A stretch of 64,000 nucleotides of DNA. It comes from Gamarada debralockiae. Lineage: Eukaryota; Ascomycota; Leotiomycetes; Helotiales; Hyphodiscaceae. The DNA is taken from assembly GCA_002803225.1 (NCBI GenBank), contig NXFV01002039.1:99146-163145 (forward strand). The letters run 5' to 3'. How positions within the stretch are numbered: position 1 is the stretch's first letter; every line of letters begins with the position of its first letter. Positions 21,551-32,712 of this stretch are shown piece by piece. The translations under genes were made by a program, and so were the position numbers. Below the pieces are notes generated by a model. The model was not told the DNA's origin, did no database searches, and saw only the letters and a list, made by a program, of their open reading frames with translations.

Positions 21551-21732
21551 ACGCAGCTTCGAGAAACATGTCCAGAGACCCACCAGTCACCATGAAGAAT
21601 GGAACTTGGAAACAGAGTTCCTACTTTGCGAAACCACCCGCATTTTCTATAGAGGCTCTTGTGGTTACACGTTCAAAGGACTGTACCAACATCTACGCTC
21701 TTGCATTCCTACCCTCTCGCACCGCTGATTCG

Positions 21733-21993
21733 TCAGTCAGAAGAGTTTCCCGAATTATCCGAGTCTAGATAGGAATAATCGCTCTCATAGTTTTCCTCTT
21801 CATCCGAAAGTTCATCATCGCCTTCATACCCAGCAGCGTCATTCGGATCTTCGGTTTCAGATCCTGAATCCGAGCCACCGTCGTTGCTTTCCGAATCGCT
21901 ACCACCTCGGAGGTGGACGGGGAACTGAGCGATGGAAAATACAGGGTTTGTAGAAAGTGTTGAACTGACCCAAGTGGTTACTTGTTCGGCCAT
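21733..21993 (-). CDS. Small acidic protein, hypothetical
   Basis: 86 codons from ATG at 21993 (MAEQVTTWVSSTLS). Residues from about 30 to the end are almost wholly Ser, Asp, Glu, Asn and Gly, a low-complexity acidic tail. It is convergent with the PDDEXK-like gene, 182 bp apart. No family recognised. It could be a real disordered protein or a chance frame in biased sequence. Confidence 0.4.
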   Translation of the reverse strand: MAEQVTTWVSSTLSTNPVFSIAQFPVHLRGGSDSESNDGGSDSGSETEDPNDAAGYEGDDELSDEEENYESDYSYLDSDNSGNSSD

Positions 21994-22813
21994 AACTGTG
22001 TATCTGTTTTAGTTGTGGATTTTAGTGTTATTTATTTCAGCAAAGCAGCCTCTTTCTTGCTTTTCAAGATATCTTTGAGATGATGGGAAAAGTTGTAAGT
22101 GTGAAATTGCGCTGCGATTTTATACCTCCTCCAGAAAGGAGTTTGAATCAAGGAAAGCCATGATTCAATGAATATTCTCTTCGATTAAGAGAGGTGCGAT
22201 GATTCGAAGCAACATGCAAGCTCCGAGAGGTATCGCAACCTGTGACTTCAATCTCATTTCGATGGTTCAGGAGCTCTGCATTACCTTTTTCCCTGTGTTT
22301 GCCGTGACGGATAATCACGTGCCAACTTCGACATCTCGCATCAGAGGATGAGGCTCATTGACATCTACCACAAGTGCCGTGCGCCATGTGGAATAGAAAG
22401 TCATGGATTTGCATCGCATCGTCATTGCTCGATGTTGGCTGGGCAGATGGGAAGTTCAGGTTTTGCCGGGACCGCAGACTTCCCTTTTTGGCAGTCAATT
22501 TACCCGGCATTGCTCCTTTCAGATATTCGATTCATCCAAATTCAATTGTGGGGAATAAACAAACCTATTTACCCGGCAGAATTTCATACAATATAAAATC
22601 GATTTGCCTGAAAGAAATAATAATAAGTGTCGCGAACATTCTGACCAGCTGGCTCTCATATTTTGACTTGCAGTATACCTATATGGGCGATTGTGTTGGC
22701 CCTGGGGGATAAAAGCTGATTGATAAAGGTTCCTTTCGGCACTTCACTTTTCAAAGCTAAATCCAACCGTACGAGAACATCTTCTTTAATATATCTAGAC
22801 TTTTCCCACAAAC
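21994..22813. other. Intergenic region upstream of the esterase pseudogene
   Basis: No gene supported. A TATA-like GGATAAAAG at about 22708, some 105 bp before the esterase ATG, is the only promoter-like word noticed. Confidence 0.4.
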
Positions 22814-24173
22814 ATGGTGTTGACAGCAGTTGTTCTAGAACTTGCCGTAGTTACAGGTGCAAATGCCGCAACGAACTTCTTTCGTTTGTACGTTTACACC
22901 GGCTTCCATTTCCAAAACCATACCTTCCAAGTCCTCCCCAATAATACCCAACAAACTTACGTCTCGCATGGCGATTCCTATTCAACGACGAGCACAGACT
23001 TCACACCTACATTCCCATTCATTGCCAATCCAATTGGCAACCCGGCATGGCCAGGCTTCACATCAGACAGTGGCTACAATTGGACCAATCATCTGGCTGG
23101 TACCTACAATACGAGTGAGACATTATGTTACAACTCTACCTATGGTGGTACTACAACCAATTCAACTCTCGTCCATTCGTACTCTACGAAGGTGCCGGAC
23201 TTCAGCGCTCAGGTCGACCTCTTCGAACAATATGTTGGTGCTGAACCAGCCATCGCAGACTGGACGACTACCGACTCAACGTTTGGTGTCTGGCTCGGTG
23301 TTAACGATATCGGAAATTCGCACACCAATACTACTGCTTATGGGACCGCGTTGATCTCACAGGTTATGACAACGTACAGCAGAGAGCTGCAGACACTGTA
23401 TGGATACGGTGCGAGAAACTTCATTCTGCTGGATGTTCCGCGTAAGTTGCTTCAGTCGTCGCTCGAAGTTTGGACCCAAGCTAATCTTGCTCATAACGTC
23501 AGCTCTTCAAAGGACTCCTCAGGAGGCGGCGCTCCCAACCAGTACTACTCTCAGATGGCTCTGGTCGTTGCTATGGCAACGGTTGTGTACACATATCTCG
23601 GGTTCTGGCAACCTTCCACTTTTCCTTCCTTAGAGACGTCAATACATACATGAATTTACCATACAATATTGTCTGATTCGACAACTACCGCCAACGAAGC
23701 TCCCTCAACATCCATTTTCAACGCCCAACTAGCAAACGTCATCTCCATTTCCAATTTGCACACTCTGACACCGTCATCGCCTTAGTCGATACTCAAGCAC
23801 CCTTCAACACGGCACTCAATAATCCGACCGCGTACGGTGCACCCGACGCAACCTGCTACAACGCCAACTGTATCAGTTGCTTGTGGTGGAACAACTATCA
23901 TCCTGGGCAAGTAATCCAGAATTTGGTCGCAGAAGCAGCGGTAACGGCTTGGATTAGGAGGAATGGGACAGCTTTCTATTTTCCAGCTTCTGGAACGGAG
24001 ACCAGAACACCGACTACTGCTTCGAGCGTAAGCACGAGCTCGCCGACGGGGTCAAGTGGTGGCACGTTGCCTAAGTGGAGCCAGTGTGCGGGTATGGGTT
24101 GGACTGTAGTGGGGCTTGTGTGTCAGGGACAACCTGCACTTATTTTAATCCTTGGTACTCGCAGTTCCTGTGA
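22814..24173 (+). pseudogene. Secreted CE16 (GDSL/SGNH) acetylesterase with C-terminal CBM1, frameshifted
   Basis: The ATG at 22814 starts a signal peptide (MVLTAVVLELAVVTGANA). SHGDSYS (Ser about 55), GVWLGVNDIGNS (block III Asn about 164) and NFILLDVP match carbohydrate-esterase family 16. A donor at 23442 and acceptor at 23502 give PLQRTPQ in the expected phase. The next stretch appears in other frames (APNQYYSQMALVVAMA, then [17 protein letters not shown]), so indels are present. Block V is WWNNYHPGQ near 23.89 kb. After a Ser/Thr linker a CBM1 starts ([11 protein letters not shown]) but loses frame by one base; its rest ([15 protein letters not shown], with Phe for the last Cys) is in the next frame. 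CE16 enzymes deacetylate hemicellulose and CBM1 binds cellulose. This copy should be inactive. Confidence 0.75.
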
Positions 24174-24432
24174 ACAAGTGTTACAATCGTTGGCCAAAAT
24201 TAAAGGATTAACGTATTTATGACATCCATTAAGGCTGCTATCCAAAAGCGGTAATCGTTCAAGTTCACTGCATAGATTAAACTAGCCCCCAAAGCTGAAG
24301 TTACCATTTAGAAATCCGTTGAGTAATGAATGAGAGGTCTCCATCTCGTGACTCCATCCGGAGCAACATGGACCTGCCATCTACGATCGCCGCACGATCT
24401 GCGTTAACCCAGGTTCTGCCATTTCGTAAGAA

Positions 24433-24842
24433 TTATTCTAAGAACTCCTTCGATGGTTTTGATGTCAGCGCAAAATTCCGTCCGACAAAACTCGCATTGA
24501 ATAACTCTCCCTGTCTTGTCTTATGTCGTATACACTGTCTCAGAATATGAGGCAGCTCACGCCCACCGCCGCTTTGAGTTCTATAGATGCCGGAATCGCG
24601 AGTGTTGTATGAGTAGTAAGGACAAACAGTCACGAAACTGCTTTCCAATCTCCGTATTTAGGGCTGGAAGGCTTTCTGATTGCCAACTGCGCAAGAATGA
24701 GCAGACAATCGGCAACAATTCGCGCCAGAGAAGTTTCTTGCGTAAAATAAACTGACTCCCAGCATTCATACGTTGTTGTCGTGTTGAGAGACAGGAGATT
24801 CAGAAGTTTTGAGCAATCCAGACCTTGACTCTTCATAGTCAT
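24433..24842 (-). pseudogene. Decayed paralogue of the neighbouring F-box gene
   Basis: Minus-strand fragments MTMKSQGLDCSKLLNLLS, LARIVADCLL and FVTVCPYYSYN correspond, in the same order, to MTMKRYRQGLDSTGLLDLLS, LARIVAGCLL and FVICPHYGYY of the intact F-box protein at 26.6-27.7 kb. Frames change between pieces and no F-box is seen. It is a partial, dead duplicate. Confidence 0.65.
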
Positions 24843-25880
24843 CCGAAATGTAGTGGTTGCAGATATCCGTTATGGTCAGTAGCCACAGCTATCCAACACG
24901 TAAAGTACGTCATGCCACCGTCTCCTGCCCTTCCCTTATGCTTAGCCAATACCGCATCAAGTTGTTCAATAATTGCCATTATTCGGCTGCTGTCAAGGGA
25001 GAGGGACTGAGGGGAATGCAACGTCTGTGCTCGATACCATAGGGTTGGGGCAGTGATGGCCCGTAAAGCTCCGAGTCTGTAAAGTAGGTTAGCCAACGAC
25101 TCATTTCCTCGACGAGAATGAACCACTCGATGTGCCATAATTGAGAGAGGAGGACTCGTCACATCCTTTGTACGTTAACCCATATCCCGTACCGATGGTC
25201 TATAAGGGCCGTTCCATCGCACTGGAGAACTTGTTGTAGCTTCGCAGAGCGACCCCAACACCCAGATACTTTCAATCGGGCTGTCACTTCGCAGTGTTGG
25301 TGACTATTTTTCGAGTGAAGCTAAGTCGAATTCAAACACTGCCGCTACAGAGGACACTACAAAAAGACAGAGAGAGTTGTGCGTTTTATTTGAGTGATTG
25401 TAGTTGGCATCTGGGTATCGACTCCCTCGCGGCCGTTGATACTCCGTTGCTACCTTATTTCTGGGGTCGCAACCACCGTATTTGGTAATCCAGCTGCTCA
25501 TACTATCCCTCGATGCCTCTTCGCACGAATCGTTCGCTCTCTTTTGTTTCCTCTTTGACAGCTGTGTTGTGAGATCGGCTTTATCGCCGAAAGCTTTCAG
25601 GCATCACCCAGGATTGTGCAGACGGGCGGGCTTGTCGAATGGTTTCGAGGAGTGACGTTTCGGTCTTTACAGCCTCAACACATTAGCCAACGATTCAGTT
25701 ACTCGTCGAGATTGAACGACTCCTCCAATGAATGTGCTCTCTTTGAAAAGGGAAGACTTACGATGTTCTCGGCGACGACAGCGGCGTTTGAGCTCAACTT
25801 GGCTTCACCCGAAGGCTACTAGTCACCAGCACTGCGTAGAAGTGCGAGCTCGTTGCTGGTGGACCTCTCGAGAGCCGGTC
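24843..25880. other. Gene-free stretch
   Basis: A 107-codon minus frame at 24839-25162 lacks an ATG start and has no recognised domain. Several short frames contain similar words (FELNLASPE at 25.79 kb on plus and FEFDLASLE at 25.32 kb on minus), hinting at an old inverted duplication. No gene supported. Confidence 0.4.
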
Positions 25881-26097
25881 TGTTGGAATGAGTAATCAGG
25901 TGACTCTGGTTCTAGGCAGATAGTGCTGCCTGCTGAGTCACATGGTGTCACATGGTGTCATGTGTCATAGGATCACTTGATCGGTGTGACGTGTTCTATG
26001 AGTCATAGGGAGGATTCCTGTCTATAAGTACAGACTACTGTACTTGGTTTGTTCATTAGTATCTCCAGTATCTTCATACCTTAATAATCCAACTACA
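25881..26097. repeat. Candidate solo LTR
   Basis: Begins TGTTGGAATGAGTAATCAGG and ends near TCCAACTACA, roughly inverted ends as in copia-type LTRs. It contains a TATA-like CTATAAGTACAGACTACTG and a duplicated CACATGGTGT word at 25939-25958. No target-site duplication could be fixed and the right boundary is uncertain (26097 to about 26121). No internal retrotransposon genes flank it. Confidence 0.4.
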
Positions 26098-26195
26098 TTC
26101 TCCTACCCTTTTCGTCTATCACGTGACCATATTGCAAGACGGTCTCTCGAGGGCCCCGGGGCGTCTAAGGCCTTGCCCCGGGAAGGCCGTAGCTA

Positions 26196-26501
26196 TTAAG
26201 CATAGTTAGCCCCTCTTCTACGTGGTCGCACTGTCGTCACCAACTCCACGTTTTGTAAGTCCAAAACAGGAGGGTTCATAGGCAGCATGCGGCCATGTTG
26301 CACGAGCGTCTCCGTCGCAATCGTTGTGCGCATAAGGAGATCTAACTCCGTCGAGCCAGGGGAGAAGGGAGGAGGTGGATAGAGTCTCTCACCTATCCAA
26401 GTTTTCGGGAAGAAAATCGCTGTGATGTGAAGTGCAGTCAACGGGAGTCCAACCAAGAAGGCGAGAAGGGTCAATACGAACGTACCGTCGTCTAGCGCCA
26501 T
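26196..26501 (-). CDS. Small single-pass membrane protein, hypothetical
   Basis: 101 codons from ATG at 26501 (MALDDGTF); an in-frame ATG at 26552 is less likely. One long hydrophobic segment (about residues 7-32, FVLTLLAFLVGLPLTALHIT) is followed by a Pro-rich loop (YPPPPFSP) and a basic end (RPRRRGANYA). No family recognised. It lies directly downstream of the F-box gene on the same strand, 102 bp apart. Confidence 0.5.
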   Translation of the reverse strand: MALDDGTFVLTLLAFLVGLPLTALHITAIFFPKTWIGERLYPPPPFSPGSTELDLLMRTTIATETLVQHGRMLPMNPPVLDLQNVELVTTVRPRRRGANYA

Positions 26502-26603
26502 GATTGTTGTTTGTTGAAAGAAGATGAGCGAGCGAAGAGTCACATATACCAAAATACAAGCGTGAAATTTCCATCTGGATTGAGACTACCCTTTCTCTCT
26601 AGG

Positions 26604-27692
26604 TCACTGCCTTTTCCTGAATAGCTCCTTCCTTTCTTCAGGAGTGCTAAGCGAGTCGAACTCAAAATTCTCGTTTCCTTCGAACGCCTCACAAATCGAC
26701 TTCCCCAACCCATCTTGCGTCTCCTTCCATAATGGACCCTCAGGTCTGTGGAAATTCGGAATTAGAAATCGCACAATAAAGAAGTTTGAGTGTAATACAT
26801 ACCCAGCAACATGTCTCTGCCAGCTTTCATCCAAAGGCGATGTTCCTTCGCCGAGATTCTGCCACCTCGTACAATATGTCGCAATACCCATTTCGCCGTA
26901 GTCCTTGAAGTTGACCCGAAATTCTGTCAGACAATACGCGCATCTGAGAGAAACTTCGCCATTGAACCTTCCAGAACCGGTCCTCCAGAATGCATCCTTT
27001 CCGCTATAGTATCCATAGTGGGGACAGATCACAAAACCCCCTCTCCTCAGCTTCTGCGTTGGCAGACTCAAGAATATAGCTTGTGTGCGGACAAGAAGGC
27101 AACCCGCCACGATCCGTGCCAAGACAATTTTCTGCTCGGTGAGACCTGTACTTGCTTGCGTGGTTTGAGCCTTCTGAGACAAGAGGTCTAATAGTCCTGT
27201 GGAGTCCAAGCCCTGACGATAGCGCTTCATTGTCATCTGAAAAACGGTGTAACTGAAGTCCACATGAAAACTTCCTGTGGTCAAAAAGCGCCGATCGGCT
27301 CCCCAGCATTGAGGTGGCCCACAGTCATCCCAGCGACCACGATATCTACTGGAGTACCTGTAGCTGCTCGCTTTTTCGATGGCGTGGAGCTTTTTACAAT
27401 AATAACAAGCGATGTGATTGGGAAGGTCTCGTTCCAAGAGCACCAAGAATTCCTGCATATTTTCCAACTTCTCATCGCCCTCTTTCACGGCTTCAAAAAA
27501 TTTTGCTCCAACGAGGGAATATATGGATCTGCAACAGAGGGAGAAGGTGGCAGCTGAGGTGGGTGGCAGCAATTCTGCAATATAGATAATGATTTCCGGA
27601 GGAAGCTTGCCCAGCCTAGACAATTCTGGTGCATTTCGTCTGAGTTGATGCCATACTCCGAGGTACAGGAAAATGGACTTCAGAAGCTGCAT
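26604..27692 (-). CDS. F-box protein
   Basis: ATG at 27692. The F-box is LGKLPPEIIIYIAELLPPTS followed by FSLCCRSIYSLVG (about residues 27-63). A CYYCKKLH motif with later CPHYGYY and CAYCLTEF may bind zinc; this Cys arrangement is frequent in fungal F-box proteins of this type. A GTATGT donor at 26802 and CACAG acceptor at 26746 define a likely 57-nt intron. Because 57 is divisible by three the frame is open either way; splicing gives 343 residues, without it 362. F-box proteins are SCF ubiquitin-ligase adaptors; the target is unknown. A decayed copy lies about 2 kb downstream. Confidence 0.8.
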   Translation of the reverse strand: MQLLKSIFLYLGVWHQLRRNAPELSRLGKLPPEIIIYIAELLPPTSAATFSLCCRSIYSLVGAKFFEAVKEGDEKLENMQEFLVLLERDLPNHIACYYCKKLHAIEKASSYRYSSRYRGRWDDCGPPQCWGADRRFLTTGSFHVDFSYTVFQMTMKRYRQGLDSTGLLDLLSQKAQTTQASTGLTEQKIVLARIVAGCLLVRTQAIFLSLPTQKLRRGGFVICPHYGYYSGKDAFWRTGSGRFNGEVSLRCAYCLTEFRVNFKDYGEMGIATYCTRWQNLGEGTSPLDESWQRHVAGYVLHSNFFIVRFLIPNFHRPEGPLWKETQDGLGKSICEAFEGNENFEFDSLSTPEERKELFRKRQ

Positions 27693-27929
27693 TTCGAAAT
27701 GGAGATACGAAGGTGGTCGTTGATTTCTAGGATGTTTTGGGGAGTCCAGATTGAGGAGAAGGAGGGATGAATTGTTAAAGGGTCTGAAGTATGCAGTTTC
27801 ATGGCGGGAATGGGAGCTAAAATTTAGCTCCAGAAACCCTAGAAGTTGTGAGCTGCACTTTTAGCGAGTAACACTCTTTCTTTCTCGGCTACGGACCTTG
27901 TGCTTTAAGCTTATTGATTTGTTTGGGAT

Positions 27930-28950
27930 CTAATGAAAAGATGACCAGTCTCTTACGGAGGACTTCAAAACTACTGATGGCCCAATTCCCTTTACGCACT
28001 GAATATGCGCCTCACGCCTTTCCACGTCGACTACAATTCTAACAAGTCTGGCCCTTGCGGACTCTGGCATATATTCTGTGTCCACACCATCCTCCACAGT
28101 TTCCATAATGAATCTTCCACCATCTGCCACACGCCTATTTCCCCAAGTACCCTCTCCCCAATCCTTCGACTCCAGTAACTCAATTGCTTCTCTGCGCACT
28201 GCTCGATCACGACAACTGAGAGCAACAAGAACTAACTCATAGATAAGTCCTTGGTCAAAATAGAATGATCCTTCAATGAAATTTTGTGGGATCTCTACCA
28301 CTGGTCTTGCTAAAGAGATGATCTTTTAGAACTCCGGCAGGTATCTATTATACCCCAACTCGCTCACGGAAGTCACCCCTGCGAGCCGAATGGACTGCGC
28401 AGTTGATCGTATTTTCCAACAAGCTAGTACACACAAATCGGGATGTGACGATAGAGATGTTGGAAAGGGTCATCCCAGTGTTTGTTTTCCGTAGCGTGTA
28501 TTTGCTGCTCCTCATCGAAGTCGTCGACAGTCATGCGAACAAGTTCTGGCGAATATGGAGACTCTTTCATAATCGGGTCTCTTCATCTGAGAAGCTCACC
28601 AGTAGGACTGGTTTGGCATAACGTGTCGCTCTCCTTGCTTTTGTTATAAAATGATACGCTCGTCTGAGTATCAACTCAAAATAAAGCCTTGCATCCTTGA
28701 TGTCGGTGAAGGCAGGAGGCATGATACTGAGAGCGGCTTCTTCATCCTTCTCAAACCTCCCGTACCGACCGGGGTTAAGGCTATTTAGAGCAAGAGAGGT
28801 TAACTCAAGTCCTCGAAATTGTTGCACGATGTCGTCCTCAACTATGTGTGGTGCTGGGGAATCTTGCCTCGTTGCTTGGTCATACTTCGACTCTTCTTCC
28901 TCCGAATCATTGCATACAACATCGTTTCTATAATGACTGCAAGCTGACAC
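27930..28950 (-). pseudogene. C-terminal part of a C6-type transcription factor, broken
   Basis: Minus-strand pieces read HIVEDDIVQQFRGLELTSL, MPPAFTDIKDARLYFELILRRAYHFI (28.95-28.57 kb) and then, after stops and a frame change, FYFDQGLIYELVLVALSCRDRAVRREAIELL (28.3-27.9 kb). These are typical middle and C-terminal signatures of the large fungal C6 regulator family. The zinc cluster is absent here. A C6 N-terminal half on the same strand lies 4.6 kb upstream at 33.5-34.4 kb, so the two could be halves of one disrupted gene or of two related genes. Confidence 0.55.
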
Positions 28951-29127
28951 ATGGCCAGAAAACTTTCGAGCTTAAGCTAGTCAAGTCATGAAATCCCAAC
29001 TCTGCCCTCTCGGGCGTGGTTTAAGTTGAACTTCCTACTCAGAATGCCCTTGGTTTGGTTCATTCGAGATGATAGCCCACAATAAAGAGTCATAAATCCT
29101 GTGTTGAGATTTAGATCACTTTCCTTT

Positions 29128-32034
29128 CTAATCCTTCCCAACCCGATCTGATACTATGAAGATGGGTATTGGCCTGACTCCTCTGGCGATACCCTCCTCG
29201 CTATGATCAACCTCAGTATATTCTCGATGTGCTTGCTGCCGACCCATAACAACTCGCAGCGCTGTTTTCACGGTAGATGCATGCCATTCCATCAACAGTG
29301 CGCCATCACCCAGGTGATCCTTCAAGCACAAACTTCCCCTCTCCCCAAACCAAAATACCTTTCCGATCTCGAAGGAAGAAGCATCCAGACCCTGAGTCCA
29401 CCTTTTTGATTCAACCGAGTTTACTTCTTGTAACTTGACTCGAGACAATAACGGAAGCGTTGACGAGTTTAGAATCATCGCAGATCTAAGAGCAGATCGT
29501 CCCATTCTACCACATGACACGCCTTTTTCATGTTTGAACTCCAGACAGCTATCCCCAAATGCAACCATGGCACATTCAGTAATTGTGTCTTTCAACAGTC
29601 CAATCCAGCTATGTTCTTTCGGGATCATCGTTGCAAGTTCAGGCTTCGGTGTACAAGTTGAAGACAAGAAAACTCGCAAATTGTCCTTCCTATCAACCCC
29701 AGTCTTGCTCAGCATCTTGAGGCAGAGCATGACTGCTTGTTCAAATCTCTGCTTAAATTGTGCTTCACGCAAGCGTGTTGGACGTAATGGATCTTCTAGC
29801 GTCTGGAAATATTCCGCCTGCAGACGATCGTCTTCCCATTCGAAGTCTCGCAAAAGTTGACGCATACACTTCAAGCGTAAAATATGCAGTAGAGATACTC
29901 GCTGAGCGTTAAGTGTACACATGGATATTTCCACGCCGTGTAAGTCCTCGAGTAACTTCGGATCTCGAATCACCGGTTCCATTGCCCAGAGTTCAAGAAG
30001 AATGTCCTTGAGGTTCTGCCCGGGAACCCGTTTGTACTGCCTGGTTGCGCTGGCATTAACTCCGCTATATCCTACTTGAATCTGGTATTGGCTGGAGTCG
30101 TTATAGTGGTACGGTTTTGTCGCTCCGACGATGTATAACCGGTTGAGTTCTCTTAGATGTGATCTGAATTCGCTGATCAGGAGTGAACATTCCGGATTCA
30201 CGGCTAAGTCTCGTTGTCCTAGACCTTCTGGGTGATTGTTGGCAATGGTAAGTGAAGCGAATTTAGAGGGAAGTCGACTGGTAGGAGCACCGATCAAAAG
30301 ATTTTCGGAGCCATTAAATGGAGCATAAGTTGTTCTTGATATGAGGCCTGAGCTGTCAGACTCTTCGTTGGCGTCATCTTCCAGTTCCTCGTTGGATATC
30401 CAATGGCAAAATAATTCCTCCTGCAGGGGTGGCGATGTTGCTTCGTCGTACTCCCACTGAACAATGGACCCATTACCAACGACATAGGCTCTAGATTTCT
30501 GAGGGTCTTCTTCGTCCTTCAACTTCCAAAGTGGTCCCCATATATCTGCAAATGCGTCAATTGTCGTAGAGAGGTAGAGGGGCAAGGACAAGGAAGGCTG
30601 ATAATAGCCGGAACAGAAAATCCAGATTGGTTTTCCCTGATGAAATTGGTCAAGACACTGGAGGTTGAAACGTCGAGGCTTCACTAAACCTAGTAAACCT
30701 CCTTCAGTCTCATTGGTGCCGTCCATGAAAGGCGCAAATAGATCAATTGCATCGCCCGTTTGGAAGTTATCTGATATAAAGTCGCTGCAATGAGCTCCAG
30801 CATAACAGGCCACAGAAAGATCTAGCATGTGAACTAGAAGCCGAAGTACATTTACTACCCCCAAGCGCTCACCAACCGGGAAATTCGTCGTCATATTTAT
30901 CCCCATGTCAACCGGAAGGTTATTGCGGTGTGGATCTACTTGAAGCAGATCTTCGCAGTAGCGTTCCACCATAGGAGTTGTGAGAAGCTCCAAATGGTGG
31001 TCGATCATGTTCAATGGCCTAGCGGGGTCTGATGGGCGACCTGAATCCAGCATCAATGACGCACAGTCTCGGAGAATGTATTCGATTTCGTACACCAACG
31101 CCGTAAAATCAGTGTTATCAATCGACACCATCTTAGCAACATTATCTCGACTCTTGTCAAGGACGATAATCGAGAAGCAGCCTGAGCAGTAGTTCGATTG
31201 CTGGAGCAACTTCAGATTCAGAAAGGTCCTTAGAATGACATTTCGGCACACTCGGACAGCGTTGAGCTCATAAGATCCCCGCTTAGTTAAGGACTGACAA
31301 ATGTTTGTGATCTCTTCATCCGAGGTGTTTGTTGGGTCTTCCGAAAAGGAATCATCAGAAAGCCGCTGTGGTAAGACATCAACAATATCTGATGGAATAC
31401 TCGGATATCTAATAAAAGAATTTTCATCGTAAATCTGCTGGGGCGCCGCTTCCATATTTTCCTCTGTTTTCCATGAGCCATACATGCTAATGGTCGAGTT
31501 TTCCCAAATCTTTCTTTCCAGATCTTGAAGAGATTTGACATGTTTATCCGGATGGCGGAGTCGGGAGCGCAGTTCGTCCAAGCAAGAAGGAATTCCAGAG
31601 CCCGACTCTTTGAAAGACGTAACTTCCCCGCCAGAGTCATTGTTGATCGATGTCTGCGCAGTTCCGGCATCCAAAACAGATTCGTCTGGCCGTTCCGTCA
31701 AGTAATCGTCCTCTGAACGATTCTCGTCTTCCAATTGGGCTGTCTCCAATGCTTGAAGTGCTGCTGTACTTGTGATCTTCACGCCATTTTGAATATTCTG
31801 ATCAGTTTTAAGACTGCTCCGATCTTTTATTGGTGGTGCTTCGGAGCCTTGAGACCAGAAGGAATCTTTTTGTAGGTAGGAATGCCTATCGCAGGAATAT
31901 CCCACTAAAACAGTTCGCTCCTGTATTGCATGCCCACCAGAGCCATATGCCTCACACATATCAACCGAGTGCTTGTAGTACAAGCATCTGCAGACACTGT
32001 ATCTCTCGACCACGAGGTAACACATCTTGCCCAC
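29128..32034 (-). CDS. Large fungal protein of unknown function, 968 residues, intact
   Basis: One uninterrupted frame from ATG at 32034 (MGKMCYLVVERYSVCRCLYY). The N-terminus has a Cys/His cluster (CRCLYYKHS, CEAYGSGGH, YSCDRHS) that may bind zinc. About 90-250 is acidic and disordered. The central part has a VERYCEDLLQVDPHR segment, an IWIFCSGYYQPSLSLPLYLS strand and DAFADIWGPLWKL. The IWGP motif and the following GNGSIVQW and CHW recall a lineage-specific fungal family without a name, often found near STAND/HET genes. No catalytic motif is visible. It is flanked on both sides by broken C6 and DUF7708 genes yet has no damage itself. Confidence 0.75.
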   Translation of the reverse strand: MGKMCYLVVERYSVCRCLYYKHSVDMCEAYGSGGHAIQERTVLVGYSCDRHSYLQKDSFWSQGSEAPPIKDRSSLKTDQNIQNGVKITSTAALQALETAQLEDENRSEDDYLTERPDESVLDAGTAQTSINNDSGGEVTSFKESGSGIPSCLDELRSRLRHPDKHVKSLQDLERKIWENSTISMYGSWKTEENMEAAPQQIYDENSFIRYPSIPSDIVDVLPQRLSDDSFSEDPTNTSDEEITNICQSLTKRGSYELNAVRVCRNVILRTFLNLKLLQQSNYCSGCFSIIVLDKSRDNVAKMVSIDNTDFTALVYEIEYILRDCASLMLDSGRPSDPARPLNMIDHHLELLTTPMVERYCEDLLQVDPHRNNLPVDMGINMTTNFPVGERLGVVNVLRLLVHMLDLSVACYAGAHCSDFISDNFQTGDAIDLFAPFMDGTNETEGGLLGLVKPRRFNLQCLDQFHQGKPIWIFCSGYYQPSLSLPLYLSTTIDAFADIWGPLWKLKDEEDPQKSRAYVVGNGSIVQWEYDEATSPPLQEELFCHWISNEELEDDANEESDSSGLISRTTYAPFNGSENLLIGAPTSRLPSKFASLTIANNHPEGLGQRDLAVNPECSLLISEFRSHLRELNRLYIVGATKPYHYNDSSQYQIQVGYSGVNASATRQYKRVPGQNLKDILLELWAMEPVIRDPKLLEDLHGVEISMCTLNAQRVSLLHILRLKCMRQLLRDFEWEDDRLQAEYFQTLEDPLRPTRLREAQFKQRFEQAVMLCLKMLSKTGVDRKDNLRVFLSSTCTPKPELATMIPKEHSWIGLLKDTITECAMVAFGDSCLEFKHEKGVSCGRMGRSALRSAMILNSSTLPLLSRVKLQEVNSVESKRWTQGLDASSFEIGKVFWFGERGSLCLKDHLGDGALLMEWHASTVKTALRVVMGRQQAHREYTEVDHSEEGIARGVRPIPIFIVSDRVGKD

Positions 32035-32712
32035 GCAGATCGAGATGGCTGCTAGTTCTGTGTAGCTCTCATATCCTATTCTAAGCCATGAGAATTTGGA
32101 AACAATTGAAAGAAGAGAGTCCTTACATAAACCCAGTTGTGTGCAATAATTGAGCCTTTGCAGGTAGGCTCGTTAAGGATGGGAGAATAGGCACTCCAAG
32201 ATCCAGATAACTTCAGAATATTGAGCTTTGATGTCCTAAGATTTCTTACACATCGAGTCTAAATGTTCAGGGGACTCTTGTGCATTCAGTCTTGAAGTTT
32301 AGGATAATATAGGACATGCAAGCTTAATATTATAAACTTATGTAGACATTGTGCCAGAGTCACGGAGTATCACTTTTTCTGTCCATAGTAAGGTAGGTAG
32401 GTTTTGGGTTGTCGCTCTATTCACGGCCTCGTCGTCGCAGCACTGTGTTTTGCGTTTTTGAGATCGTAAGGTGATCTAGTGTGAAGGTGCAACTTATGAG
32501 GATAATTTTCATGACTGTTGCAAATCATTCTCTCTCGACGTTGAGAGAGTGAAGTTTGAAGATTGGGGAGTGGAGAGTAGTGGGGATAAGGCTCAGGCTG
32601 CCTGCCTGTTGTGGCAGTGCCAACCCCTGCACTCAGCTGGATCAGGGGGCTGTGCAAACAGACGCGGTGATAAACAGAGCCTTGCGAACATTCGAAGCTG
32701 TGTTATCTCATT
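32035..32712. other. Gene-free stretch
   Basis: Upstream region of the 968-residue protein and of the DUF7708 remnant, so probably a shared divergent promoter region. No domain or RNA gene recognised. Confidence 0.4.

Noticed and set aside
24839..25162. 107-codon minus-strand frame
   Set aside because: Begins at GTG with no ATG, no family recognised, surrounded by decayed sequence; kept only as a note in the gap entry.
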